Below, one piece after another: positions 27,811 through 37,079 of a DNA stretch of 64,000 bases (position 1 is its first letter; each line of letters begins with the position of its first letter). Source of the DNA: Allorhodopirellula heiligendammensis (lineage in GTDB: Bacteria; Planctomycetota; Planctomycetia; Pirellulales; Pirellulaceae); assembly GCF_007860105.1 (NCBI RefSeq), contig NZ_SJPU01000002.1, positions 1,911,739 through 1,975,738 on the forward strand, written 5' to 3'. Position numbers and translations under genes: made by a program. The notes below the pieces were generated by a model. It searched no databases. It saw only the letters and a program-made list of their open reading frames with translations, and was not told the DNA's origin.

Positions 27811-30033
27811 ATGGCAAAAATTGTATACACGATTACCGATGAAGCCCCGGCCCTGGCAACGCATTCGCTGCTGCCGATTTTGCGTGCCTTCACTGCGGCA
27901 TCGGGGCTGGAATTCGAGGCCTCTGACATTTCATTGGCGGCCCGGGTGTTGGCAAGTTTCCCAGAGCGATTGACCGAAGAACAACGCGTCCCTGACGCGC
28001 TCGCTCAGCTTGGCAAGCTCGTCAAAGAGCCCACTGCGAACATCATCAAGCTGCCCAACATCAGCGCGTCGATCCCGCAGCTCACCGCAACGATTAAGGA
28101 ATTGCAAGCCAAGGGATACGACATTCCCGACTTCCCTTCGGACCCGCAGACGGACGAGGAAAAGGCGATTCGGGCCGCTTACGCGAAGGTCCTCGGCAGC
28201 GCCGTCAATCCGGTCTTGCGGGAAGGCAATTCGGATCGCCGTGTGGCCGCTCCAGTCAAGAAATACGCTCAAAAGAACCCGCACTCGATGGGCGATTGGT
28301 CAGCGCAATCCAAGACCCGCGTGGCGCACATGCGCGAGGGCGATTTCTATGGCAGCGAAAAGTCCGTCGTGTTGCCGTCGGCCGACACGTTGCGAATTGA
28401 GCACGTGGGCGAATCCGGTGACGTGACCGTTCTGAAAGAGGAGATCGCTGTTGAGAAGGACGAGGTCTTCGATGCTGCCGTGCTCAGTCGTAAACAGTTG
28501 CGTGCCTATATTGCCGAATCCGCTGCAGCCGCGAAGTCCGAAGGCGTGCTGCTGTCGCTGCACCTCAAAGCGACCATGATGAAAGTCTCCGATCCGATCC
28601 TCTTCGGTCACGCCGTCAGTGTGCTGTACGGGGAATTGTTCGAAAAATATGGGGACCTGCTGCGGCGTGCGGGCGCCGATCCGAACCAAGGGCTTGGTCA
28701 GGTGCTCGGTGTCATCGGGGCCCTGCCCGCGGATGACCGCGCCCCAATCGAAGCGATGATGGCGCGGATTGAGTCCGAATTGCCCAGTCTCGCGATGGTG
28801 AACTCAGATCGTGGTATCACCAATCTGCACGTCCCGAGCGACGTGATCATTGACGCGTCGATGCCAGCTGCGATCCGCGCCGGCGGCAAGATGTGGGATC
28901 AGAACGGCGAGCTCCAGGACACCGTCGCCATGATTCCCGACCGCAGTTACGCGAGCGTCTATCAGGCCGTGATCGACGACTGCAAAACCAATGGCACGTT
29001 CGATGTGTCGACAATGGGCAGCGTGGCGAATGTCGGTTTGATGGCGAAGAAGGCTGAAGAATACGGATCCCACGACAAGACATTTGAGATCGCCGAACCC
29101 GGCGAAGTCCGCGTCGTCAATGCGTCCGGCAAGACCTTGCTGAGTCATCGGGTCGCTCAGGGTGACCTTTGGCGAGCGTGTCAAACCAAGGACGTCGCGA
29201 TCGTCGATTGGGTGCGATTGGCCGTCGCGCGGGCCCGCGCCACCGGTGCCGCCACCGTGTTTTGGCTCGATGCTCATCGCGCCCACGATCGCAATTTGAT
29301 CACCAAGGTCGAGACGTACCTGAAACAGCATGATACCAAGGGGCTCGATATTCAGATTTTGGCACCGGTGGAGGCAACCCTACACGCTTGTGCCCGCTGC
29401 CGCCAAGGACTCGATTCGATCTCGGTGACCGGCAATGTGCTTCGGGATTACCTCACCGATCTATTCCCAATTCTAGAGCTCGGCACCAGCGCGAAGATGC
29501 TCTCGATCGTTCCGCTGCTCGCTGGCGGCGGGATGTTCGAAACCGGTGCCGGCGGCTCGGCGCCCAAGCACGTGCAACAGTTCGAAGCCGAGAATCACTT
29601 GCGTTGGGACTCGCTCGGCGAGTTTCTGGCCATCGCGGTGTCGCTCGAAGATCTCGCTCAGAAAAGCGGCGACTGTGAGTTCGCCGTGTTGGCACAGACG
29701 CTCGATACGGCGACCGATCGCTTTTTGGAAGAGGACAAATCGCCGTCTCGGAAGGTGCATGAACTCGACAACCGCGGCAGCCATTTCTACCTCGCTTTGT
29801 ACTGGGCCGAAGCGCTCGCCGCCCAAGACGAGAACGCCGTACTGAAAGAGCGTTTTACTCCGATTGCTCGCCAGATGGCGGAAAACGAATCGAAGATTGT
29901 CAGCGAATTGAACGAAGCGCAGGGCGTTGCGATCGACGTCGGTGGTTATTATTTCCCCGATTCCGCGGCGGCAACGCAAGCGATGCGGCCGAGTGCCACG
30001 CTCAACAGCATCATTGATGGGCTTGCTTCGTAG
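27811..30033 (+). CDS. icd: NADP-dependent isocitrate dehydrogenase, monomeric type
   Basis: This 740-residue enzyme belongs to the monomeric IDH (type II) family and decarboxylates isocitrate to 2-oxoglutarate with reduction of NADP in the TCA cycle. Diagnostic blocks are [59 protein letters not shown] and [16 protein letters not shown]. The length agrees with the family (about 740). The ATG at 27811 is favoured over an upstream non-ATG form. It lies 146 bp downstream of pcrA. Confidence 0.96.
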   Translation: MAKIVYTITDEAPALATHSLLPILRAFTAASGLEFEASDISLAARVLASFPERLTEEQRVPDALAQLGKLVKEPTANIIKLPNISASIPQLTATIKELQAKGYDIPDFPSDPQTDEEKAIRAAYAKVLGSAVNPVLREGNSDRRVAAPVKKYAQKNPHSMGDWSAQSKTRVAHMREGDFYGSEKSVVLPSADTLRIEHVGESGDVTVLKEEIAVEKDEVFDAAVLSRKQLRAYIAESAAAAKSEGVLLSLHLKATMMKVSDPILFGHAVSVLYGELFEKYGDLLRRAGADPNQGLGQVLGVIGALPADDRAPIEAMMARIESELPSLAMVNSDRGITNLHVPSDVIIDASMPAAIRAGGKMWDQNGELQDTVAMIPDRSYASVYQAVIDDCKTNGTFDVSTMGSVANVGLMAKKAEEYGSHDKTFEIAEPGEVRVVNASGKTLLSHRVAQGDLWRACQTKDVAIVDWVRLAVARARATGAATVFWLDAHRAHDRNLITKVETYLKQHDTKGLDIQILAPVEATLHACARCRQGLDSISVTGNVLRDYLTDLFPILELGTSAKMLSIVPLLAGGGMFETGAGGSAPKHVQQFEAENHLRWDSLGEFLAIAVSLEDLAQKSGDCEFAVLAQTLDTATDRFLEEDKSPSRKVHELDNRGSHFYLALYWAEALAAQDENAVLKERFTPIARQMAENESKIVSELNEAQGVAIDVGGYYFPDSAAATQAMRPSATLNSIIDGLAS

Positions 30034-30102
30034 TAGCCCGACGGTCGTTGACGAGGCTGGTGATTTACCAACTCGACATGCCTGTGTGGAAAACGGATGG
30101 CG

Positions 30103-30158
30103 CTCCTCGCCAGCGAATCGAGTTCGTATTCGGGAATTCGATTCGCAAACGCGAGGAG
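30103..30158. terminator. long inverted repeat between convergent icd and imuB
   Basis: The left arm (30103-30121) contains CTCCTCGC and GCGAATCGA; the right arm (30138-30158) contains TCGATTCGC and GCGAGGAG. Together they give 17 paired bases with a small internal loop and a 16-nt hairpin loop. There is no T-tract, so it may be a Rho-dependent end, an RNA-stabilising stem or a mobile-element remnant. Confidence 0.4.
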
Positions 30159-30215
30159 ATCAATAGGCCGGAGGTGCCGAGCTGGCTGATAGAGAAGTGT
30201 TCCCGGATAACCCTG

Positions 30216-32123
30216 TTAGGCAAATCGACCGTGCAGGAACCAGCGTTTCTCCATGTCCGCTTCGGCTGGCGTGCCATCGCCGAGGTGGTAATAGATCCAC
30301 AATCGGGAACCGTTTTCGAGTTCGATGCGGAAGTAATCTCGGCGGATCAGTGGTCCGCTCCACCAGCGGGTTTCAATCCGTTCGGGGCCCCAGTGCTGGC
30401 GCACGGGCTCGACTCGACCTCGGATGCGAAAGCGATCGGGGAATCCACTGCCGGGCCCAGAATCACCATCGCCGATCGGTGTGATGGGTTGGGGATCGGG
30501 CAGCAGTTCAATCGGACGTCGACCCAGATCGGTTGTCTTCGGCCCCTGGCCGAAACCGCGTTGGACGGATGGGGGTGGAGCGTCGATTTGTTCCGCGGCG
30601 GCTGCGGATCGCTGACGAGCGGTTGGGCCACGTCCGCTTCGCTTGACAGCTCTATTGATGCGGTGTGCTGTCATGGGGAACTCGATGATGGCGTTTTCTG
30701 GCAAGGCATCGTTGCTGGCGCGAACACCGCGGACGGCATCTTCGCCGAGCCTGCCTGAAAGAGCGTCGATTAATCGAGCTGCTTCGGTTTGTCCGGTCCA
30801 GTCGTCATGCGAGGATGCGGCGAAATCAGGACCAAAGATCGATGGCTGACGACTCGATAAAGCGGCGTGCTGAGTCACGCCTACCGTGATTCGAATCACC
30901 AGGGACTCCAATCGATGGCCCTGCAAAGCGCCTAACATCAACGTGGTCAGGTGCGATTGGTCGAGCGTGGGCGCAAACAATCCGGTCTCGAATACCAAGG
31001 TAGGATGCTGCGTCAATTCGAGTTGGCACCTCATTCGTAAAACACCCCGGTGCAACGGATGGAGTGACGTGGTGGCTTGCCCGATCAAACGTGAGATTCG
31101 ATCGGCGATCAAGTCGGTCGCATCGGTGGGGTATTCAAGTTCGAGCGTAGCAGAGTGTTCGCACTGCGGAGCAATCGCGATCAGGGGTTCATCAACCTCA
31201 CCGAGAGCCTCGGCAATCCGGCCACACAGCGCGGGACCGAGACGGGTGGCCAGTCCGGCGCGGGGCAGTCGCATCAGATTGCCGATCGTCCCGATGCCGA
31301 GTCGATCGAGGGTGGCAACAATCTCGCCCTGCAGGCGTAACGCTCGGCAGGGCAGGGTCTCCAGTGCTGTTTCCGTCCTGCCGGGAGGGGCGATGAAAAA
31401 TTGGTGAGCTGGCCGTCCGGGTGAGGTCGCTCTGGTGGATTCCGAGACCGCGTGATTGGCCAATGCCCAGGCTGCACCAAGCGTATCGGCAATCGCGATG
31501 CGACCGCAGAGGTTTTGACGATTAAGGATTTTTGCAGCGGCGGCGAGCAAGCCCAGTTCGCCGGCTCGTTCAGGGTCGGTGGTGCGCTGGTGCGGCGTCG
31601 ACTCCACTTCACACGGCTCGCTGAATAGATGGGTGACACCTTGAATCTCCGACAGGATCGCTTCGGGATCGTGGCGAAATCGACCCGCCCATTTGAATCG
31701 CTGGAGCGTTTCGACGGCGGTCTGAGGGCTGAGTTCTGTTTGTAACTCGATCGCGAGAGACTGCAGAGCCCGGCGATCGGCATCGCGATCATAGGGCTCG
31801 ATCACGGCACCGGACATGGTTGCCAGATCGGTGGCCTGGGCGATCGGCATTCCTAACCGGACGCCGACCTGGGCGGCCAGCGGACAAAGTGCTGCGACGA
31901 TTCGTCCCCGCTGCGGATCGGTGTGCCAGAGGATCACAGGTTGTTCGAGGTGGATGGGCTGTTCGAGGTGAACCGGTTGCTCAAGTCGAACCGGTCCCGC
32001 GGTATCAACCCGCTCGGCTGGCCCCGCCGCTTCGCCGGGTCGCGGGGCCGTGGGTGCCAACGCGGGAATGCGTCGACGCTGGATCGGCCAGTCGGGCAGC
32101 CAGAGGCATAGCAACCGCTTCAT
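30216..32123 (-). CDS. imuB: ImuB, Y-family polymerase-like mutagenesis protein
   Basis: The 635-residue protein begins MKRLLCLWLPDWPIQRRR, the ImuB pattern in which the catalytic Asp residues of DinB-type polymerases are missing. The centre shows IADTLGAAWALANHAV and VATLDRLGIGTIGNLMRLP helix-hairpin-helix features. ImuB acts with ImuA and DnaE2 in damage-induced mutagenesis, probably as a scaffold. The N-terminal third carries an in-frame 18-bp repeat (hexapeptide close to LEQPVH). The ATG at 32123 is chosen over 32183 because it starts the conserved region; it overlaps the end of imuA by 119 nt. No dnaE2 is in the window. Confidence 0.85.
   Translation of the reverse strand: MKRLLCLWLPDWPIQRRRIPALAPTAPRPGEAAGPAERVDTAGPVRLEQPVHLEQPIHLEQPVILWHTDPQRGRIVAALCPLAAQVGVRLGMPIAQATDLATMSGAVIEPYDRDADRRALQSLAIELQTELSPQTAVETLQRFKWAGRFRHDPEAILSEIQGVTHLFSEPCEVESTPHQRTTDPERAGELGLLAAAAKILNRQNLCGRIAIADTLGAAWALANHAVSESTRATSPGRPAHQFFIAPPGRTETALETLPCRALRLQGEIVATLDRLGIGTIGNLMRLPRAGLATRLGPALCGRIAEALGEVDEPLIAIAPQCEHSATLELEYPTDATDLIADRISRLIGQATTSLHPLHRGVLRMRCQLELTQHPTLVFETGLFAPTLDQSHLTTLMLGALQGHRLESLVIRITVGVTQHAALSSRQPSIFGPDFAASSHDDWTGQTEAARLIDALSGRLGEDAVRGVRASNDALPENAIIEFPMTAHRINRAVKRSGRGPTARQRSAAAAEQIDAPPPSVQRGFGQGPKTTDLGRRPIELLPDPQPITPIGDGDSGPGSGFPDRFRIRGRVEPVRQHWGPERIETRWWSGPLIRRDYFRIELENGSRLWIYYHLGDGTPAEADMEKRWFLHGRFA
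31943..31996 (-). repeat. in-frame 18-bp tandem repeat inside imuB
   Basis: Three imperfect 18-bp units are visible (31943-31960, 31961-31978, 31979-31996). They encode near-copies of the hexapeptide LEQPVH on the minus strand, so length variation would not shift the frame. Confidence 0.6.
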
Positions 32124-33279
32124 TTCGATTCTCCGCGGGAGCGTGAATGGTCGGGAGTTCGGGGCGCCGCTGCAGTTTCGCAACGATTGCCGGGGTCAGT
32201 GGGTGTAGGCGGGCGTCAGGGGTGACCGCCAGGAACGTTTTGACGCGGTTGTGGGTTGGACTTTGACCGGCCGCATGCGTTTTTTGTCGGCTGCTGGCGT
32301 GATCAAAGTTCCGGGCTCGATCGAGGCTGACGCAGAGAATCCGCAGATCCAGCGGCGGGCGGAGCGGCAAACCGGCGGCCACACGTTGATCGGTGGATAA
32401 CCGTGACGCGTCAACGGGGACAGCGGCGACGTGCCAGCGGACTGCGGCGAAGGAAGGCCGAGTTCGGGCCGACGATGGCAATACAAACAAGCCCGGGGTG
32501 CGCCCTTCCTCGGCGGCTAATTGCAATCGCCGGGCATCGCGGTCGTCAAAATGCCATGGCAAGGCGGACCATACCGCAGCGACAGATGAACATCGCAGAG
32601 CTTGATCGATCGCCCACACGCTATCACGCCGGCTGGTCGGCCGGCATACCACGATCCGTTGGGGCGAGATCCCACAGGCAATTGCGGCGGCGGCATGAAA
32701 AGTACCACTGGGGTCGACCACGAGGAGCGGGCCACGATGCGGCGGCGCAGCCCGCTTTCCAGCTGAATCATCGGCTCCACCAGCGCCAGTTCGGCCGCTG
32801 CGGTCGGTCATCGTCGAGGCGGCCGCTAACATGGCGAGCGTCGACGCACCGCTGGCGTCATGGCCGGCTACCCATTCACAGAGCCAACCGCGTTTCAAGC
32901 CCCCGCCAGGTAAACAAACGTCTAACGCCTGTGACCCCGTGGAGAATCGGGCGGCGGAATCCATGGCGGGATTAGCCGCGATCGCTGCGGCGCGACCCCG
33001 TAGTTCTGTCATCAGGGCCCGGCGGTCGACGGGCAACGAGGAAGGTTGAAATTGGGAAACGCTCGAAATTCCACTGTCGCACCGCCGTGGGGCTTCCTGG
33101 GGGGGTGTGGCCGGCGGTCGCCAGCCTGTTACTCTAGCAGCGGGCTTGCTCGCGGTGCTGGCAGCAGTCGCACCGGCGACTTTCGCCCCAGCTGTATCCT
33201 CAGTGGTTTGCCAGAACGCAAACGTTTGCTGGGCAGGTGATTCTCGTGAGGGGCGTGAAAGCGTCTTCGATACTGCCAT
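32005..33279 (-). CDS. imuA: ImuA-like RecA-fold protein
   Basis: The 424-residue protein has a disordered N-terminus (to about 95) and a RecA-like core with RFSTGSQALDVCLPGGGLKRG and a modified P-loop, GHDASGAST, where the invariant Lys of GKT/GKS is Ala. LLVVDPSGTFHAAAA and RIVVCRPTSRRDSVWAI correspond to downstream RecA-fold strands. ImuA (SulA/RecA-like) works with ImuB in SOS mutagenesis. The last 39 residues share DNA with the imuB start in another frame. The altered P-loop suggests little ATPase activity, as in other ImuA proteins. Confidence 0.75.
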   Translation of the reverse strand: MAVSKTLSRPSRESPAQQTFAFWQTTEDTAGAKVAGATAASTASKPAARVTGWRPPATPPQEAPRRCDSGISSVSQFQPSSLPVDRRALMTELRGRAAAIAANPAMDSAARFSTGSQALDVCLPGGGLKRGWLCEWVAGHDASGASTLAMLAAASTMTDRSGRTGAGGADDSAGKRAAPPHRGPLLVVDPSGTFHAAAAIACGISPQRIVVCRPTSRRDSVWAIDQALRCSSVAAVWSALPWHFDDRDARRLQLAAEEGRTPGLFVLPSSARTRPSFAAVRWHVAAVPVDASRLSTDQRVAAGLPLRPPLDLRILCVSLDRARNFDHASSRQKTHAAGQSPTHNRVKTFLAVTPDARLHPLTPAIVAKLQRRPELPTIHAPAENRNEAVAMPLAARLADPASTHSRVGTHGPATRRSGGASRAG

Positions 33280-33355
33280 GGTGTGTGCGTCCCAGCTACC
33301 TTAGGTGAAGGGTCCGGTTTGCCGGATGAGTCCCTGTCATTATGCTGGCAAAGTC

Positions 33356-33369
33356 ATTTGCTAGCAAAT
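33356..33369. promoter_or_regulatory. 14-bp perfect palindrome between imuA and lapA-like gene
   Basis: ATTTGCTAGCAAAT is a perfect palindrome lying 77 bp upstream of the imuA start and 28 bp upstream of the LapA-domain gene. imuA cassettes are commonly LexA-controlled, so an operator is plausible, but I know no planctomycete LexA consensus to compare it with. Confidence 0.35.
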
Positions 33370-33396
33370 CTTTTTTGAATCCAATTCTATTCTGTC

Positions 33397-33717
33397 ATGC
33401 TACAAAAAATTCGCTATTTTCTGTTTTTGCTCGCGGTGTTGGCCATGATCGTGGTGGCGTTCCAGAACCAGGACCGAGTCGACTTCAAGATTCTGTTTTT
33501 CCAGGGGCGGTACCCGCTGACGCTGTTATTGTTGGCGACATCGGGCCTCAGTTTCGTCTTGGGGGCGGTTTGCACGATGTGGCGAGGTCATCGGCGTGGT
33601 AAGGAGAAAATACGCGTCAAAACAGGATCAAAAAAACTCTCCCCCCAAGATTCGCCACGTCAAAAATCGTTTGGGACCCGTCACCAGGATGATGTCGTCG
33701 ACGAATTGACGAAGTAA
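33397..33717 (+). CDS. LapA domain (DUF1049) membrane protein
   Basis: The 106-residue protein has two membrane helices: YFLFLLAVLAMIVVAFQNQD (about 7-26), carrying the LapA-family AFQNQ motif, and LLLLATSGLSFVLGAVC (about 43-60). A basic, Lys/Arg-rich cytoplasmic tail follows. LapA/YciS-type proteins help LPS assembly regulation in Proteobacteria; the planctomycete role is unknown. It is divergent from imuA. Confidence 0.85.
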   Translation: MLQKIRYFLFLLAVLAMIVVAFQNQDRVDFKILFFQGRYPLTLLLLATSGLSFVLGAVCTMWRGHRRGKEKIRVKTGSKKLSPQDSPRQKSFGTRHQDDVVDELTK

Positions 33718-33782
33718 GCAGGACCCTCCGCTGCTCTCTTTCATCGGCGATTTTCAGCCAAATCCTGACTCTTGCTGAGTGG

Positions 33783-33803
33783 GCGTGTCCCTCCGAGACA
33801 CGC
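33783..33803. terminator. hairpin downstream of LapA-domain gene
   Basis: GCGTGTC and GACACGC form a perfect 7-bp stem around a 7-nt loop. It lies between the convergent LapA gene and the 108-residue minus gene. No T-run is present. Confidence 0.35.
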
Positions 33804-33832
33804 ATCGGCTACAAAAACGCGGCGACTGGTGC

Positions 33833-34159
33833 CTAGCTGGCAACCTGGACGGATGCGGGAACGTGCTCCACCGCGACCACAGGCAAGCGTGTGACAGTGG
33901 GCTGGGAAACGGCTACGACAGCCGCTGGACTTGCCGCAGCGGCGCGGCGGCGAGCCACGAGGTCGTGACGCAATAAGACCGATTGGGCGAGGTCGCCGAT
34001 GGACTGAATCGGCCGGCTGCGACGTTGCGATTGAGCCTTCATTTGAGCCTGTCCGTCTCGAACCAAGGTGGCGAGTCTCGACAAAGTGTCCAACTCAGGT
34101 TTGCTCACGCCGCTGGGGTGGGAAGCAGTTAAGTCAGAAAACAGGGTCAATTGAGTCAT
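33833..34159 (-). CDS. small protein of unknown function
   Basis: I do not recognise this 108-residue protein. It starts MTQLTLFSDL, has a helical basic middle (KAQSQRRSRPIQSIGDLAQ to RHDLVARRRAAAA) and an Ala/Val/Pro-rich C-terminus, with no Cys and no signal. A good AAAGGA Shine-Dalgarno lies before the ATG at 34159, which supports real translation. The longer form starting at 34201 lacks that. Confidence 0.6.
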   Translation of the reverse strand: MTQLTLFSDLTASHPSGVSKPELDTLSRLATLVRDGQAQMKAQSQRRSRPIQSIGDLAQSVLLRHDLVARRRAAAASPAAVVAVSQPTVTRLPVVAVEHVPASVQVAS

Positions 34160-34505
34160 CGAAAAATCCTTTGCGGTCGGGGAATGGGCGATGCCCTTCA
34201 ACGACAGACATTCTTCGCTAGGCCGGTGACACGTTTGGTCACCCTGCGACCAGCGAGTTTTTGACGCGCAACATCCCCCCCCGCAGCAGGCACTGGCCGC
34301 CCGTACCGGTCATGCCGGATCGAAGGGGGCATTCCGCGATCGTTTGCGCATATTTGCTGCGGGGTGGCGTCTGTGGCATAGGCCCGGAGCTAAGCTGAGA
34401 TAGTTCATCCCCGGACGCATGTATCCACTACCTCGCTCGCTTCTGACCGTTTGCCATGGGTGTCTCGTGCACTGGAACCTCATCTCAACGCGATCATTTA
34501 ATCCC
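34160..34505. other. 346-bp divergent intergenic region with a small hairpin
   Basis: GGTGAC and GTCACC form a 6-bp stem with a 7-nt loop at 34225-34243. A run of eight C lies near 34274. The region separates two divergent unknown genes; no promoter is convincing. Confidence 0.4.
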
Positions 34506-35234
34506 ATGACCCCGGCTGACACTGCGGTTGTGTGGCAGGGTGGTCAGGCGACGATCGACCGCCTAGCTCAGCATCGAGCAGGCAACCCATTGCTGCGGGC
34601 AGGGCGTGTGCTGGGCGTCCGGCTGCGGCGTCGACTACCCCGATGCCTTCGCCGGCGAAATCAGCCCGATTGTCTCGCCGAGCAGATCCGGAGGCTGCGA
34701 ATATGGCTTGTCATTTTGGCCATTCTGCCGGTCGCCGTGTGGGGACTAAGGTTCAGCTTGATGCCGGTGAGCCGCAATGATTTCATGGCCTCCCTCTCGA
34801 ACCGACTGCTCGCCATTTCGTTGCTCTGCTTCGCCCTTGGAGCCTGCGTCGGATTGATGGCAATACCCATTTATCGGGCTGCCCACCGCCGCCGTCTGCG
34901 GAACAGCCTGCGATATCACCATCGCGGCGTGTCGCTACGCAGTTTCATTTCCAAGTGGGACGATCCCACCCAAGCGATCTATCGTTCGTGTCGGCTCAGC
35001 GCCCGTTTGGCCAGAGTCCATGATCAGCACTTTTTAATCATGAGCAGTTGCTTTGCCGCTGCGGGCTGTCTAGCCGCAGTGGTTCAAACCGACTTACTTC
35101 TCGGTGAATTGCTGTGCATGCTGACGGTGCTCGCCATTGCAGGGAAATGGCCGACCACCGGTCGGCTCGTGCGGTGGTGCGGTCGCGTGATCGATCCGCT
35201 CTATCAACGCCGCGACGAATACACTGAGTATTGA
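34506..35234 (+). CDS. multi-helix membrane protein of unknown function
   Basis: The 242-residue protein has a basic N-terminal region (about 25-55) and four likely membrane helices: near 66-82 (IWLVILAILPVAVWG), 98-120, 180-195 and 200-220. The last part is Arg-rich. No family is recognised. The ATG at 34506 is preferred to a start at 34419, whose extra residues look like translated leader. No operon partner. Confidence 0.55.
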   Translation: MTPADTAVVWQGGQATIDRLAQHRAGNPLLRAGRVLGVRLRRRLPRCLRRRNQPDCLAEQIRRLRIWLVILAILPVAVWGLRFSLMPVSRNDFMASLSNRLLAISLLCFALGACVGLMAIPIYRAAHRRRLRNSLRYHHRGVSLRSFISKWDDPTQAIYRSCRLSARLARVHDQHFLIMSSCFAAAGCLAAVVQTDLLLGELLCMLTVLAIAGKWPTTGRLVRWCGRVIDPLYQRRDEYTEY

Positions 35235-35428
35235 GCGGAGAGGGCGTCTGAGTGATTGTCCAGTATCGTCGCAGTGAAACCGCTCGATCCTAGCTGCGCG
35301 GACAGGAACCGCACTGGGCGGCAGGCGATAGGGCGAAGACTCTCCCTGATGTAGATATGTAGCTACTCAACTAAAACGCGAGTGCAGCGGGCGGTAATAT
35401 GGTTTGGCAGCGTGCTAGCGTAGCAGCC

Positions 35429-36553
35429 CTAAAATGGAAGTAAGTAATACATCCATGCTTGGATACGCACCGTCACCTTGCTGATGACGTGAAACGGTCT
35501 GCCGGAACCGGTGTAAATGGTGGCCATCCCAGTGGTGCCCATGGCCATCGCAGTCGTTGCGGATTCGTCGTCAAGTTTCAATTTGACTGCAAACTGACCG
35601 CTTGAGTGGATGGTAGATGCATCGATGAGTTGGCCTGAAGTGGTGAATTGCCCATCACCACTGGCCTGGATCACAGCGACGACTTTGGCAGCAAACACTT
35701 CACCTGGACGCGACTTGAAGACAACCTCAGCCTGATCTCCCGCTTTCACGTTCTTAACAACGTTCTGTCCATAGGTTGCTACGACATTCGCTTCCGTTGT
35801 ATCAATAAACGTTCCCATTGGCGCAAATGGAAACGAGACTGCCATCGACCCTTCGCGGACCTGCCAGTTAGTGACGAAGCCGTCTGCGGGTGCGTAGACC
35901 GTGCATTGCTCCAGGTTGAACTCCGCGTTATCCAGATTCGCTCGGGTGGATTCCACCGTACTCTTTGCCGCGGCGAGCGCGGCGATCGCTGATAGCTTGG
36001 AAGCCTTGGCCTCGTCGATGCTTGAATTTGACGCGAGCAGTTCTTGCTTGTACTGTTCCAATTGCACCGCCCCAATCGTGCCCGCGAGTGAGTTTTCCGC
36101 ATCTTTCGCGGATTGATACTGCGCCTCCGCAGCGGCTTCATTGGCGATGGCGATTTGAATAGCAGCATCCGCAACTGTCACGCTAGCACTGAGCTGCTCG
36201 ACCGTCTGTTGAGCGGCCTCGAGTGACGCACGGAGCTGGTTGACGGTGAATTGGTAGGGGGTCTTTTGAATCTCGAAGAGTTTATCCTTGCCCTTTTTTA
36301 GCGGCTCATTGGGTTCAGCATAAATCTTTTCAATGGGGCCTTTGACTTGCGGCACAATCTGAACGGTATATCGATTCACCACCAAGTTGCGTGAGATTGG
36401 TGACGAAAATTGCCATAGCACGGTAATCAATCCGACCGTCAGGAAGCCGATCGAAGCCGCGATGGCCACATTGGTCGGCGTCGGCTTGATCCGCATCTTG
36501 ATGTAGAACAGCCAGATACCGAGGACGTAGATAATTGTAAAGAGTGCAATCAC
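35429..36553 (-). CDS. HlyD-family membrane fusion protein (YiaV-like)
   Basis: The 374-residue adaptor has two N-terminal membrane segments (about 1-17 and 29-48), a biotinyl-lipoyl-like strand VPQVKGPIEKIYAEPNEPLKKG, a long alpha-helical coiled coil (about 105-210, Ala/Glu/Gln-rich), a second lipoyl half (APADGFVTNWQVREGS) and a C-terminal beta-barrel. It overlaps the DUF3302 gene by 4 nt. This pairing matches E. coli YiaW (DUF3302) and YiaV. The partner pump and outer-membrane channel are not adjacent. Confidence 0.88.
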   Translation of the reverse strand: MIALFTIIYVLGIWLFYIKMRIKPTPTNVAIAASIGFLTVGLITVLWQFSSPISRNLVVNRYTVQIVPQVKGPIEKIYAEPNEPLKKGKDKLFEIQKTPYQFTVNQLRASLEAAQQTVEQLSASVTVADAAIQIAIANEAAAEAQYQSAKDAENSLAGTIGAVQLEQYKQELLASNSSIDEAKASKLSAIAALAAAKSTVESTRANLDNAEFNLEQCTVYAPADGFVTNWQVREGSMAVSFPFAPMGTFIDTTEANVVATYGQNVVKNVKAGDQAEVVFKSRPGEVFAAKVVAVIQASGDGQFTTSGQLIDASTIHSSGQFAVKLKLDDESATTAMAMGTTGMATIYTGSGRPFHVISKVTVRIQAWMYYLLPF

Positions 36554-36804
36554 GCATCGTTCTCCGGTGTGTTGTATCCCGCGTTACCCGATTTCAAGAA
36601 TGCCCACACAAACGCGATCGGCCAGCCAATCCCACCGCATGCCAGTCCAATCCAGCTCGCCGCATTGATGGCGTCGACCTGGGGATGATTTCGTTTCATC
36701 GCAATCTTCTTGGGGAGTGACCCCAACGCCACGATGATGGCCACGAACACGCAGAACAACAGCGCGATGACAAACCACGCGAAGAATGTGGCAAAATCAA
36801 ACAT
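36550..36804 (-). CDS. DUF3302 inner-membrane protein (YiaW-like)
   Basis: The 84-residue protein has two membrane helices (AWFVIALLFCVFVAIIVAL and ASWIGLACGGIGWPIAFVW) joined by a basic loop (KKIAMKRNHPQVDAI), the DUF3302 layout. Its stop overlaps the HlyD start as ATGA. DUF3302 proteins accompany YiaV-type adaptors; their role is unknown. Confidence 0.85.
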   Translation of the reverse strand: MFDFATFFAWFVIALLFCVFVAIIVALGSLPKKIAMKRNHPQVDAINAASWIGLACGGIGWPIAFVWAFLKSGNAGYNTPENDA

Positions 36805-37079
36805 GTCCTGTGATCCCCGGGCGTAATTTCGATCTTTTGACTGGATTCGTGCTTAATCCTAGCCCGTCCCTGTGGCCCGGTAAACGGCAGCGACATTCGC
36901 GATGCCCCCGGGAAACTCGGTGGGCTTGTCTGACAGTGATTCGGCATCGGACCGGAAATCAGCTTGAATTCACGTCTGTTTTGACCTGACGCTGATCTGC
37001 TGGCTTTTGCTAATCATTCCATCCTAGCGGTACCGCTCTACCGCCATTTCGCCGTCCACACGCTCAAAGAGTTTCACCG

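Noticed and set aside
30048-30758. 236-codon plus frame opposite imuB
   Set aside because: It overlaps a convergent gene and a hairpin and has no family features.
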